From contig JAAHGS010000010.1 of assembly GCA_010692645.1 (NCBI GenBank), positions 28,201-92,200 of the forward strand: 64,000 bases of DNA. The letters are read 5' to 3'. Below are positions 17,697-26,598 of this stretch, in pieces; the stretch's first letter is position 1; each line of letters opens with the position of its first letter. The position numbers and the translations under genes are program-made. A model generated the notes under the pieces. That model made no database searches and was not told the DNA's origin. It saw nothing but the letters and a program-made list of their open reading frames with translations. The DNA is from Symploca sp. SIO2E9 (GTDB taxonomy: Bacteria; Cyanobacteriota; Cyanobacteriia; Cyanobacteriales; Coleofasciculaceae).

Positions 17697-17900
17697 TTAC
17701 TCGTCATCTCCATGGTAGTGGGGAGCGCTGCTAATGAAGCATGCACTAGTGTCACAGTGAGCAGCATTCATTCCGTTAGAAACCGCACTATCCATCTCTC
17801 CCGAAGCCAGCCCCTGAAGCAAAGACCAGCCCAATGGCTTTTCAGGGTTATTGCGGATAACTGGTTGGTTTTGATTGGGTTTGATATTTTTCTTGCCCAT
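17697..17900 (-). CDS. Candidate RiPP precursor peptide B
   Basis: A 67-residue paralogue of precursor A: MGKKNIKPNQNQPVIRNN, then KPLGWSLLQGLASGE, a divergent middle, and the end HYHGDDE. The core has CDTSAC where A has CNTQNC, so both share the spacing C-x-T-x-x-C, suited to lanthionine formation. I start at the ATG at 17900 because it follows AAGGAGA; an upstream ATG at 17942 has no such site. Leader conservation with a variable core and fixed C-terminal tail is the usual pattern of multi-product RiPP families. Confidence 0.82.
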   Translation of the reverse strand: MGKKNIKPNQNQPVIRNNPEKPLGWSLLQGLASGEMDSAVSNGMNAAHCDTSACFISSAPHYHGDDE

Positions 17901-18126
17901 AATTTTCTCCTTAGTTTCGTCAAATGCTTGATAAGCAAACAATGCTTGATAAGCAGAGTACTATGAACTTTGTAGTGCTGTCAATAGTTTTTAATAATTT
18001 TCTTGATTTTGCCTTTGCATATTTAAATTTTTGCCCCCAAATAACAGCAAACAAGCTAAACTATGCCCATAATTCATGGGTTGGAGCAACTCTTACCTTT
18101 AGCCTTGATTCAAAGGCTTTCTTTTC

Positions 18127-18300
18127 TCAAGCCCAAATCCGTCCTCGACGAAAATCTAGACCATCTTCCCCTTGATGGTTTTTTAAAGCATCCCTCCATC
18201 TTTCAGATTCTACCGTACCACTAGTCTTTTGACTCTTTCCCTTCTTTCGTAATCGTCGAGGAGTTTTTACTTTCTCAGTTATAGATTTTTTTGACGGCAT
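18127..18300 (-). CDS. Small basic ORF in the RiPP island (peptide C)
   Basis: A 57-residue ORF, MPSKKSITEKVKTPRRLRKK..., ending GLDFRRGRIWA. It is highly basic in the first half, and has no Cys, so it is not a lanthionine substrate. I start at 18300, where AAGGA lies upstream; an earlier ATG at 18342 is possible. It is on the same strand as precursors A and B. It might be a third type of precursor, a DNA-binding or immunity peptide, or noise. I do not recognise it. Confidence 0.4.
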   Translation of the reverse strand: MPSKKSITEKVKTPRRLRKKGKSQKTSGTVESERWRDALKNHQGEDGLDFRRGRIWA

Positions 18301-18906
18301 AACAATTGTTGTCCTTACGAAAAGTCGATCTTTAGTTTCCAAGAGTTAAACTTTCAAACTTGTTCCTAAAACCTACAGTTTTTCAAGAAGGTAATTCTTG
18401 GCTTCAGGCACTATGAGAGTTCCCTGAAAACAATGTTTTAGGCACTTCTGTGACGTACCTACAGTTCTGTCCAATTAAGTGTAGGTTTCTTACTCCACAA
18501 GGATTGAGTGAACTTCCTTAGTGGTACTCATGATTCCCACTAAGGCGTTTTATAGTGGGGAAACGCCTGGTCCGACTTGAATAGTGTTAATACTACTCCC
18601 CTATGTTCGGAGAAGATTTTACTTACAGGAGGCATTGCCATTTATTGGCTATATTTATTGGCTATATCCGAAGTAAAACCCCATATTTTCATTTGTCTAG
18701 GTACTCCCTGTAACCAGGGCCTTAGGCTTTGCTAATTGAAACAAGTAGATCAGAGACCGAATATGTTGCCGCGCCACTTACACAGCTGAAGAATCCCACG
18801 TTGACCATCTGGGTACTTTCTGTAGGGCCCATCGCTGGACAAGCTAACTCCACAATTGATAACTTTTGTTTCCAGCATTACTACCCCTGCAACTAGGCAA
18901 GGCAGC
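18301..18906. other. Gene-free, structure-rich region inside the RiPP island
   Basis: No reading frame of note. On the reverse strand it contains an IS200/IS605-like right end: a hairpin ACCTACA / TGTAGGT followed by ACGTCAC at about 18450-18495. Next to it is a set of interlocking perfect repeats at 18516-18568: CCTTAGTGG pairs with CCACTAAGG, CCCACTA with TAGTGGG, and AGGCGTTT with AAACGCCT. These pairings overlap and could form a pseudoknot or alternative hairpins. It may be a decayed IS end with its guide-RNA scaffold, or a leader RNA of the downstream precursor genes. Confidence 0.4.
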
Positions 18907-19113
18907 TTAGTGATAATAACCCCAAACAGAGGTCTTAATCTGGTCGTAACTTGGATAATTATAGTAAGGAGGATCGTTATAGTTAGCCCCGTGCCTCAAT
19001 TCTATAAAAATTTTTAATCGCTCTCTAGCGCTACCATGAATCACATCTACGGCTAGATGGGGAGATATCAGATCAGGTCTTTTCACTGGGGCTGCTTGTT
19101 TCGGTAAATTCAT
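18907..19113 (-). CDS. Small Tyr/Pro/Asn-rich ORF in the RiPP island (peptide D)
   Basis: A 68-residue ORF beginning MNLPKQAAPVKRPDL, which again has the Q-x-x-P-V-x-R pattern of the cyanobactin-like leaders. The C-terminus is unusual: NYNDPPYYNYPSYDQ, then VWGYYH. There is no Cys. AAGGA lies 11 bases before the ATG at 19113; the open frame extends to 19137. It lies divergently from the PatG-type protease genes. A precursor of a different, aromatic-rich RiPP is possible, but I cannot prove it is expressed. Confidence 0.5.
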   Translation of the reverse strand: MNLPKQAAPVKRPDLISPHLAVDVIHGSARERLKIFIELRHGANYNDPPYYNYPSYDQIKTSVWGYYH

Positions 19114-19395
19114 ACTTCTAAATCCTTGAAAATGCAACGAAATGCAACTAATGGATTAACCTTCCCTATTAGGTATCACGTGAAATATCCGTGATTTCTA
19201 GCCCTTTCTAGGGATCATACCACGTAAAAAGAAAAAAAACACTTTTAAGCAAGTTTTATTTTTCGGGTCGAGCAGCTAATTTGCCACATTTATTAATTTT
19301 TGTTTCAATTACACAAAAACAGATCAACTATATATTTCCCTTAGGTGTATACTCAATTCTGTATTCTTGATTTCACAAGAATTAACTTAGACATT

Positions 19396-21447
19396 GTGCC
19401 AGACTTTGCAGATATCCCCGGACTAACTAAATTGTGGACTCATACTAGAGGCGACCCCCGTATTACTGTGGCGCTCTTAGATGGTCCTATAGATTTAGAA
19501 CGAGGCTGCTTTCAGGGAGCCAACCTCACGAAAGTTCAAACCTACTGGCAGCAACCAGTAGAACTAGACCCCAAAGATATAGACAACTACCGAGAAATTC
19601 AGAACTCTGATCACAAGGGTGAAATCATACAAGCCAAACTACAACAGGCCATCCCTGACGAACTCACCCGACAGGTCATAGGAGAGGTTTTCCATGCTAC
19701 CCACGTCTGTAGTAATATTTTCGGACAACCAGATACTCCAGTTGAAGGTATTGCTCACCAATGTCGAGGCATCAATATTCCCATTGGCTATGGTCATGAC
19801 CACTCTATAGACCCCATCAATTTAGCCCGTGCGATTAATCTTGCTGTAGAATTAGGGGCAAATATCATTCACTGTGCTGTTTGTCGCCCTAACCAAACTG
19901 GACGTGGTCACGAAGTACTAGAAAAAGCCCTATGGCAAGCTCAAACCAATAATGTCTTAGTTGTTGCCCCCACTGGCAATAACAGAGGTGAATGTTGGTG
20001 TCTTCCTGCCATCCTGCCTGGAGTAATGTCGGTAGGGGCAATGAAAGATAATGGTAAAATATTTAAGTTTAGCAACTGGGGAGGCAAGTATCAAGAGCAA
20101 GGGATTATCGCCCCTGGGGAAAATGTTCTCGGTGCTCAACCAGGAACAGAAGAAACTGTTCGTCAGAAAGGTACCAGTTGTGCCGCGCCAATGGTAACGG
20201 CAATTGCTGCACTACTAATGAGTTTGCAGTTGCAGCGAGGAGCAAGCCCTGATGCAGAAGGGGTGCGAGCCGCGTTGATTAATAGTGCTATTCCCTGTAC
20301 TTCAGAAGATTCAGAAGAAACTGAACGCTGTATGTTGGGGAAGCTTAATGTTGCCGGGGCTTATCAACTGTTGACGGGAAAACCGTTAGCAACCGCGGTA
20401 GCTTCTACAGCAACAGAGCTAGGGCATGAGCAGGCAGGTTCTGAGCCTCTGCCAGTGGGGAGAAATGGGGTAGAGGGGACAAATCCTAAAAGAAGCCTTA
20501 CTGATTCATCTTTGCCTGAGCAAAATAACCAACAACCTACTACGACAACAACTCAACCTACTGCCACAACTCAACTAATTACTCAAGGTATTACTGCCAG
20601 TGCCAGCTCTAACCTAGTTTACGTTTTGGGAACAGTGAACTATGACTTTGGTACAGAGGCACGGCGCGACTCATTTAAACAGTTGATGCCTCCAGTCACT
20701 GTTAATGGGAATCAATTTCCTGGTAACCCTGATGATGCCGGCCAAATTTCAGATTATATCGATGCTAATTTGTATGAAGCTAGGTCTTTAATCTGGACAT
20801 TAAACATAGAACTAACCCCTATCTATGCCCTCCAACCTGTAGGAGCCTTTGCTGACGAGATTTATGAAACCCTGCAAAATATGTTAGCAGGAGCTACAGA
20901 AGCAAAGGATCATGAAGATTACATCGAGCGGGTAAGCATCACGGGCAGATTGACAAAGAAAACCATAAAACTGTTTTCTGGGCAAATCATTCCCGTGGTC
21001 AAAATATACAGTCCCCGTGGAATGTATGGTTGGACAGTCAATACACTGATTGATAGTGCTCTCCAATCAGTGAACGTAGAAATAGAAGAGGCACAGGGGG
21101 ATGCAATCAGGAAATCTCTGAAAAGTTTTCTCCAGCACATTTATTATGACCTCCGCAACTTGGGGCAGTCTAATCGTGATCGCGCGCTAAATTTTGCAGC
21201 GACAAATGCTTTTCAAGCCACTGCTACAATTTCTGAAGCCGTGGCGCTGGGGATGGAGTGGCACAGCGTCGAAGTAGAAAAAAGCCCCTTCTGTCGCTTA
21301 CATAGCAACTGTTGGGATGTGAAACTCAAGTTTTTTGATCCAGAAAATAGTTTGAGGGCAAAAAAGGTGTATCGTTTCACTATTGATGTGTCTGACTTGA
21401 TGCCTGTCACTCTCGGTACAGTGCGTTCTTGGTCTGTCCCTAAGTAA
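19396..21447 (+). CDS. PatG-like subtilisin (cyanobactin maturation protease family), macrocyclase-type candidate
   Basis: About 683 residues: an S8 subtilisin domain, a Thr/Gln-rich linker, and a C-terminal region of the PatG type (LVYVLGTVNYDFGTEARRDSFKQLM... to RSWSVPK). Asp in VALLDGPID, His in FHATHV, Asn in TGNN and Ser in GTSCAAPM give the full catalytic set. About 40 extra residues lie between the Asp and His, where PatG macrocyclases carry their capping-helix insertion. The substrate strand differs from normal subtilisins (NIIHCAVCRPN instead of NIINVSGG). I prefer GTG at 19396, matching the start of its paralogue; GTG at 19345 is the alternative. Likely removes or cyclises at the precursor tail. 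Confidence 0.8.
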   Translation: MPDFADIPGLTKLWTHTRGDPRITVALLDGPIDLERGCFQGANLTKVQTYWQQPVELDPKDIDNYREIQNSDHKGEIIQAKLQQAIPDELTRQVIGEVFHATHVCSNIFGQPDTPVEGIAHQCRGINIPIGYGHDHSIDPINLARAINLAVELGANIIHCAVCRPNQTGRGHEVLEKALWQAQTNNVLVVAPTGNNRGECWCLPAILPGVMSVGAMKDNGKIFKFSNWGGKYQEQGIIAPGENVLGAQPGTEETVRQKGTSCAAPMVTAIAALLMSLQLQRGASPDAEGVRAALINSAIPCTSEDSEETERCMLGKLNVAGAYQLLTGKPLATAVASTATELGHEQAGSEPLPVGRNGVEGTNPKRSLTDSSLPEQNNQQPTTTTTQPTATTQLITQGITASASSNLVYVLGTVNYDFGTEARRDSFKQLMPPVTVNGNQFPGNPDDAGQISDYIDANLYEARSLIWTLNIELTPIYALQPVGAFADEIYETLQNMLAGATEAKDHEDYIERVSITGRLTKKTIKLFSGQIIPVVKIYSPRGMYGWTVNTLIDSALQSVNVEIEEAQGDAIRKSLKSFLQHIYYDLRNLGQSNRDRALNFAATNAFQATATISEAVALGMEWHSVEVEKSPFCRLHSNCWDVKLKFFDPENSLRAKKVYRFTIDVSDLMPVTLGTVRSWSVPK

Positions 21448-21627
21448 GAAATAAAGAAATAGGAGACAGAAATTTTTAAGTTCTTAAACTACCATTACAT
21501 GGTAAATATTGTAAGAGACCTCTTGCAAAACGGAAAGTCAAATCAATCGAAATATTGAAGTAAATTATTTTACTTGTTTTTGGCTGTTTGATTTTTTTTG
21601 TATCTGTGCTTAATCTTTGTAAAGCCA

Positions 21628-23682
21628 ATGCCCGAAATAGCTAACATTCCTGGAATTCAAGAACTATGGGCAAAAACCAAAGGCCACCCCGAGGTTTGTG
21701 TGGCAGTAATTGATGGTCTAGTTGACGTCAATCATCCCTGCTTTAAGAAAGCCAACTTGAAGCAACTGCCAACCCTAGTTGAGGGAGAAGCTAGTCCTCA
21801 AGGCCAGATGTCTGTCCATGGGACTCACGTTGCTAGTATCATTTTTGGTCAGCCAGAATCCCCAGTATCGGGCGTTGCACCCCACTGTCAAGGTTTAATA
21901 GTTCCTCTCTTCTCAGACTTTGAGCGCCGCCGAGCCTCTCAACTAGATTTGGCAAGGGCAATTGAACAAGCTGTAAGTGCTGGAGCAAATATTATTAATG
22001 TCAGTGGGGGTGAGCTGACAGACTTTGGTGAAGCTGAAGACTGGCTCAACCATGCTGTTAGTTTGTGCCGAGACAATAACGTTTTGCTCATTGCTGCTGC
22101 AGGGAATGATGGATGTGAATGTTTACATGTTCCAGCAGCGCTTCCCGCAGTTCTGGCAGTGGGGGCAATGGATAAAAGTGGACAACCCCTAGATTATAGT
22201 AACTGGGGTCAAACTTATCAAACTCAAGGTATTCTTGCCCAAGGGGAAAACATTTTAGCCGCTCAACCAGGAGGCGGTACAGTCCATTTAAGTGGAACTA
22301 GCTTTGCAACACCAGTAGTGTCAGGAGTGGCAGCATTACTGATGAGTTTGCAGTTGCACAGAGGAGAACAACCAGACTCACAAAAAGTCCGTGCGGCTTT
22401 GCTCAAAACTGCCCTCCCATGCCTGAGTGAACAAGAAAGCCATTGTTTAGTGGGTCAGCTTAATATCTCAGGCGCTGTTACATACTTAACAGGAGAAACT
22501 ATGTCTGAATTAGAACAGGAAAACAATAACACTATCGAAGCTAGTGGTTGTGGTTGTGGGTCAACTCCAGAAGTTAGTCTGCAAACTTCAGTAAGTCCAA
22601 ACGATAATCAAGAGAGTCGCTCTGAGCTTAGTGTAGTAGCTGCAGCTCCAGTTGAAGCAGTCGATGCCAGCATTGCTACTTCACCAGCAGTGGAAGCTAG
22701 TGTTCCTAACTCACCAGCAGTAGAAGCTAGCCTCTCTAGCTCACAACCATTAGCAACAACTAACACATCTGATCAGCACATCTCTCCTATGCCAAACAAT
22801 AATACAAATGGGATCACAGCTAGCCAATCCCCTCAAGAAGCTGTCAATTTAGTCTATGTAATTGGCACCTTAGGTTATGACTTTGGAAGTGAAGCACGGC
22901 GCGACTCATTTAAACAGTTGATGCCACCAGTGGAATTTAACAACACACCAATTCCAGCTAATCCTCATGATGCACGTCAGATGGTGGATTATTTGGGAGA
23001 CAACCTGTCAGAAGCTAAGTCTCTGATTTGGACTTTGAATATGGAGTTAACTCCCATCTACGCTGTCGAACCTTCGGGCTCCTTTGCGCGGGATGTTTAT
23101 GAACTTTTTCAGGAGTTACTCTCAGGGGAAGTACAATCAGAAGATTCTGAGGAGTACATCGAGCGTGTTAGTATTCCAGGACGACTAACTGGGCGCACAG
23201 TGAGATTGTTCTCAGGACAAGTTGTTCCTGTGGTTGAGCCTGTAAGTCCTCGCGGTATCTATGGTTGGCAGATTAATACTTTAGTTAATTCGGCTTTGGA
23301 TGCTGTGCGTGAGGAGCAAGAAAATGTTAACGAGGAGGACATACGGAGAAGTTTAGGCAGTTTCCTAAATCGAGTTTATTATGATTTACGTAACTTGGGG
23401 CAAACATCTCAAGACCGAGCCTTGAATTTTGCTGCTACTAATGCTTTCCAAGTGGCTCGGACTTTCTCAGAAGCCTTGGGTATTGGCATGGAATTAGATA
23501 GTATTGCCGTAACACGGAGTCCTTTCTGTCGGCTCGATAGTGATTGTTGGGATGTGCAGTTGAAGTTTTTTGACCCAGAGAATAGCCGCCGAGCCAAGAA
23601 AGTATTCCGGTTTACGATTGATGTAAGCGATTTAATTCCGGTTACTTTGGGCGAAATTCGTTCTTGGTCTTCTCCTTATTAG
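21628..23682 (+). CDS. PatA/PatG-family subtilisin, canonical protease
   Basis: A 684-residue paralogue of the preceding gene. The subtilisin domain is canonical: Asp in VIDGLVD, HGTHVASIIFG, NIINVSGG, AAAGNDG and GTSFATPVVSG. There is no insertion between Asp and His. A linker follows with a notable CGCG motif and repeats of SPAVEAS, then the PatG-type C-terminal domains (DFGSEARRDSFKQLM to IRSWSSPY). I start at ATG 21628 (MPEIANIPG). It lies about 180 bp after its paralogue. I infer it trims the leader, as PatA does, while the first gene handles the C-terminus. Confidence 0.82.
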   Translation: MPEIANIPGIQELWAKTKGHPEVCVAVIDGLVDVNHPCFKKANLKQLPTLVEGEASPQGQMSVHGTHVASIIFGQPESPVSGVAPHCQGLIVPLFSDFERRRASQLDLARAIEQAVSAGANIINVSGGELTDFGEAEDWLNHAVSLCRDNNVLLIAAAGNDGCECLHVPAALPAVLAVGAMDKSGQPLDYSNWGQTYQTQGILAQGENILAAQPGGGTVHLSGTSFATPVVSGVAALLMSLQLHRGEQPDSQKVRAALLKTALPCLSEQESHCLVGQLNISGAVTYLTGETMSELEQENNNTIEASGCGCGSTPEVSLQTSVSPNDNQESRSELSVVAAAPVEAVDASIATSPAVEASVPNSPAVEASLSSSQPLATTNTSDQHISPMPNNNTNGITASQSPQEAVNLVYVIGTLGYDFGSEARRDSFKQLMPPVEFNNTPIPANPHDARQMVDYLGDNLSEAKSLIWTLNMELTPIYAVEPSGSFARDVYELFQELLSGEVQSEDSEEYIERVSIPGRLTGRTVRLFSGQVVPVVEPVSPRGIYGWQINTLVNSALDAVREEQENVNEEDIRRSLGSFLNRVYYDLRNLGQTSQDRALNFAATNAFQVARTFSEALGIGMELDSIAVTRSPFCRLDSDCWDVQLKFFDPENSRRAKKVFRFTIDVSDLIPVTLGEIRSWSSPY

Positions 23683-23738
23683 AAGAATTATCAACTCCCC
23701 CTCCCTGCCAGAGCATCTGGAGGAGGAATATTGACACT

Positions 23739-23759
23739 CCCCCTTTTATAAAAAGGGGG
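23739..23759. terminator. Terminator hairpin between convergent genes
   Basis: CCCCCTTTT-ATA-AAAAGGGGG forms a perfect 9-bp stem with internal A/T tracts. It lies between the second subtilisin gene and the convergent DUF4335 gene. Similar CCCCCTTTTT palindromes are also dispersed repeats in cyanobacteria. Confidence 0.55.
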
Positions 23760-23825
23760 ATTCTTGAGGAGGCCCTTAGATTTCCTCAAGTTTAAATGAA
23801 CGGTAGTTCATAAAAGTGAAGATTA

Positions 23826-25556
23826 TCACTGCAAAAATGTCTGGACTTGACCATCTGGACTAAGAACTACACGAATTCTAGGATTACTTTCCTTGTCCAC
23901 TGCAGAAACAAACGGTTCACCCACTAAAGGTAAATCCATCTGGTCTATATATTCTCCTGCCGTTTTTCCTAGGGGAATAATCTTTTGAATTGAACCATCC
24001 GCATTTAAAAACAGACTATATTCCAGAGTTTTCTCCAATTCAGAAGGAGGTTCCCATCGCTGCTGTAAATATTTTCTAACTTCTGCTACCTGAGGGATAT
24101 TGTCAAACAGGTTATTATTCTCAGCAGGACTATCAATATTGTTAACATTATTAACTGAAACGGATTCAGGAGACTCCAAAACCTCTGAAGCGGGAGCATC
24201 GGTTACGGCAGCAGATGTCGGAACTAACTTTTTGGAAACCTCCGAGGGAAAGGGAATTGGTCTAAGATTTGGTAAATTCAAAGAGGGCTGAGGCGTTACA
24301 GAGGGAAGAGGTTGCTCCTTAAGTGGGGTTAGTTCAGTTTCCTCGACAGGAGAGGGAGTTGACTCAAGACTTGGCAGTGTCGGTAGCTCTGGAGCTTTTG
24401 TCGTTATCAGAGATATATTTGTTGGAGTCTGGGAATTCTCTAATGGAGAAGAAGAACCTATCGGGCTAGGAATTTGAGGCGCAGGGCTTTCAACTTGACT
24501 CACCCTAGTAGTGGCAGCAGGAGGCTTTGGTTTAATAGTTATACTTTCAATAGTTCTTCTCTGGGGTGGTGGTGCTGCCAGACGAGAAACATTTGGAGCC
24601 GTCACTGGAGCAGGTGGCTTTAGCTTGGGTGAGGATGCTAGAGGGGTTGGCAATCTCGGTGTTGGTAGGGGAGTTGGTGGTTGTGGCTTACTAGGTTTTG
24701 GTGACTCAGCAGTCGGCTGATTTTCAAGGGTGGGAATAGGAGCGGTCGCAGACTCTTGAGCTATTATTGGTGAAGCTTCTTCTGGATTAGACTCAGACTG
24801 TTGGAGTAATTTAACCCCAACTACAGTTGCACCCACCGCCAAAATTATACCTGCCGCCGCACGCGTCCAGATGGGTAAGTTTTTCTGGCTATTAACCTGG
24901 TTGAGGTTAGGCAATGCCATAAATTGGGCAGCATATTCGTCTAAGGCAGTAGCTAAATCAAATAGCTGCAAAACACTTAGTATAACTACAGCTCCAGATT
25001 CCTCAGTAGCCAACTGACCTAGAAAAAGTTCGTGGGCAACTACACTTCTCGGTTGCAGGTAAATTTGGCTAGCAACAGGCTGGGGTTTAAGAGTTGAAAG
25101 TTTAGGCTCTAATTCTCGGCTACGGATTAATGAGGAATTCTCCGACTCGTTTAATTGTTGTGATGAAGCTTGAGCAAGGTTAGGGGGAGGTGCCGGAGGC
25201 GCAAAGTCTACTTGTGGAGCACTCTGGTGGAGTTGCTCATCAGGCATAGAAATAGCCTCGCTAGTTGGTATCATTTGTGCTAGGGGCATTTGTTGAGCCT
25301 GCCGCTGGGCGAGGAATTCCTGTACATAGCTATTAACAGCTTCATGCAAAATTTCCAGCTCAGTTTGATCACCATGAATGGTAACCTGTTTGTCTTCCGG
25401 CTGTCGCGGATCGTCAAAGCACAACTCAAAGTACAGTTCCTTGAGCGCGGATTGCCCCATCCAGCGAGATAGGGGCGAAGCTTTTGCAACAATCTCCAAT
25501 GTGCAGGTAGGAGGAGTATAACGTCGCACAACTGAATTAGAAAACAAAATAGTCAT
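23826..25556 (-). CDS. DUF4335 domain protein, single membrane span
   Basis: A 576-residue cyanobacterial protein. The N-terminal ~90 residues (VVRRYTPPTCTLEIVAK...ELYFELCFDDPR) are the DUF4335 signature. One membrane helix lies near 230-250 (AAAGIILAVGATVVGVKLL), followed by about 200 residues very rich in Pro, Ser and Thr, and a folded C-terminal segment. The gene is downstream of a DUF3038 gene on the same strand; the two are usually paired in cyanobacteria. Function unknown. The Pro-rich stretch suggests an extended spacer, possibly across the periplasm. Confidence 0.85.
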   Translation of the reverse strand: MTILFSNSVVRRYTPPTCTLEIVAKASPLSRWMGQSALKELYFELCFDDPRQPEDKQVTIHGDQTELEILHEAVNSYVQEFLAQRQAQQMPLAQMIPTSEAISMPDEQLHQSAPQVDFAPPAPPPNLAQASSQQLNESENSSLIRSRELEPKLSTLKPQPVASQIYLQPRSVVAHELFLGQLATEESGAVVILSVLQLFDLATALDEYAAQFMALPNLNQVNSQKNLPIWTRAAAGIILAVGATVVGVKLLQQSESNPEEASPIIAQESATAPIPTLENQPTAESPKPSKPQPPTPLPTPRLPTPLASSPKLKPPAPVTAPNVSRLAAPPPQRRTIESITIKPKPPAATTRVSQVESPAPQIPSPIGSSSPLENSQTPTNISLITTKAPELPTLPSLESTPSPVEETELTPLKEQPLPSVTPQPSLNLPNLRPIPFPSEVSKKLVPTSAAVTDAPASEVLESPESVSVNNVNNIDSPAENNNLFDNIPQVAEVRKYLQQRWEPPSELEKTLEYSLFLNADGSIQKIIPLGKTAGEYIDQMDLPLVGEPFVSAVDKESNPRIRVVLSPDGQVQTFLQ

Positions 25557-25630
25557 TGGTCATTGCTCATTGATCAGTGACAACAAGAGGAAAAACTAGG
25601 GACAAATGACTAAGGACTGAGAAAAAACAA

Positions 25631-26266
25631 CTAAGAACCTTGCTCAAGTAAGGCAAGCCATAGACGCTGGGGACCGTTGGGGCTGCTGTAGAAAAGCAAA
25701 TCAATCAGCAGCTTAAGAGCCAACTGGGTTAGTTGAGCTGAAGAAGTTGTTTCTCCTTTGTCTATACGCTCCTGGTAAATGTTACTGAAGGTATCAAGAT
25801 AATCTCCCAACAAAGCTGCACGGTGTACTTCAGTGTTTTGTTGAGTCATTTGTTCAAGCAGAGCAACAGCACGACGGATGAGTTCGTGATGCTGTTTAGC
25901 TAACTGGCAGATGATTAGCACAAGTGCTCGCGCCTCTTCTACATCTAACTTTTTCCGCCCCCCCGAACTTTTGCGTAGAGGGTTGGACTGACGCAGACGC
26001 CAAAGACTAACTCGATCTGTTACCATTGACTCTAAATTCAAGTCAGCTGCGGCTTGCAGCATTTCCTCAGAACCAATGCCTGCTAAGGCCTCTAGTCCGA
26101 GTAAAATCAAATCCAGACGGGCCTTGATATTATTAAGCTGCATTGCTTCTGGAGCTTGACCTAGAGGCAAATCCTTCCAGGGAGGAGCCGGTGTAAGCGT
26201 CTTGGGAGTAGAGCGCATATCTTTAGAGTAAGGAGGCACATCAGTATTGGCTGTTGCCGTTACCAA
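25631..26266 (-). CDS. DUF3038 domain protein
   Basis: A 211-residue, mainly helical, soluble protein. The stretch LDLILLGLEALAGIGSEEML near residue 50 and LWRLRQSNPLRKSSGG near 87 are what I recall for DUF3038. It is 75 bp upstream of the DUF4335 gene and probably co-transcribed. No catalytic motif is seen. Function unknown. Confidence 0.85.
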   Translation of the reverse strand: MVTATANTDVPPYSKDMRSTPKTLTPAPPWKDLPLGQAPEAMQLNNIKARLDLILLGLEALAGIGSEEMLQAAADLNLESMVTDRVSLWRLRQSNPLRKSSGGRKKLDVEEARALVLIICQLAKQHHELIRRAVALLEQMTQQNTEVHRAALLGDYLDTFSNIYQERIDKGETTSSAQLTQLALKLLIDLLFYSSPNGPQRLWLALLEQGS

Positions 26267-26435
26267 TCCTGAAACAGGAATACCGGAGTTTACGGCAAGT
26301 TTCTAGACGCTAGTCAAAGGTGAAAAGTTTACAGTTAGAAGGTTAGAAGGTAGAAACTTCAACAATCTTATAACCTTAGGGGCGACAATCCTCCATTAGA
26401 CTTCTCGCCAAAGTCGGGGAAAGGGCAAGGGGAAA

Positions 26436-26555
26436 GGGAAAAGGGGGTGAGCGAAAAAAGGCGTGGGGAAATAATTAAGCAGACACGGAGACGCGGAGAC
26501 ACGGAGACGCGGAGAATTCAAATCCCACGCAAAATTTCGTTCACCCGGGAAAAGG
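26436..26555 (+). mobile_element. Small inverted-repeat element (family 1, copy 2) with 9-bp target duplication
   Basis: Element 26445-26546 (102 bp), nearly identical to the copy inside the porin gene at 42114-42215. Perfect 9-bp direct repeats GGGAAAAGG flank it at 26436-26444 and 26547-26555. One strand is open from end to end, giving a basic peptide (SEKRRGEIIKQTRRRGDTE...). Confidence 0.9.
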
Positions 26556-26598
26556 GAAGAAAGCCCCCTTTACCTTTAACATGCAAACCTTTTCTCTA

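Noticed and set aside
17712..17966. Plus-strand open frame over precursor B
   Set aside because: The reverse strand has the conserved leader, ribosome binding site and a paralogue; this frame is its shadow.
18127..18300. Peptide C as a lanthipeptide precursor
   Set aside because: It has no Cys, so lanthionine rings cannot form; kept only as a small ORF of unknown role.
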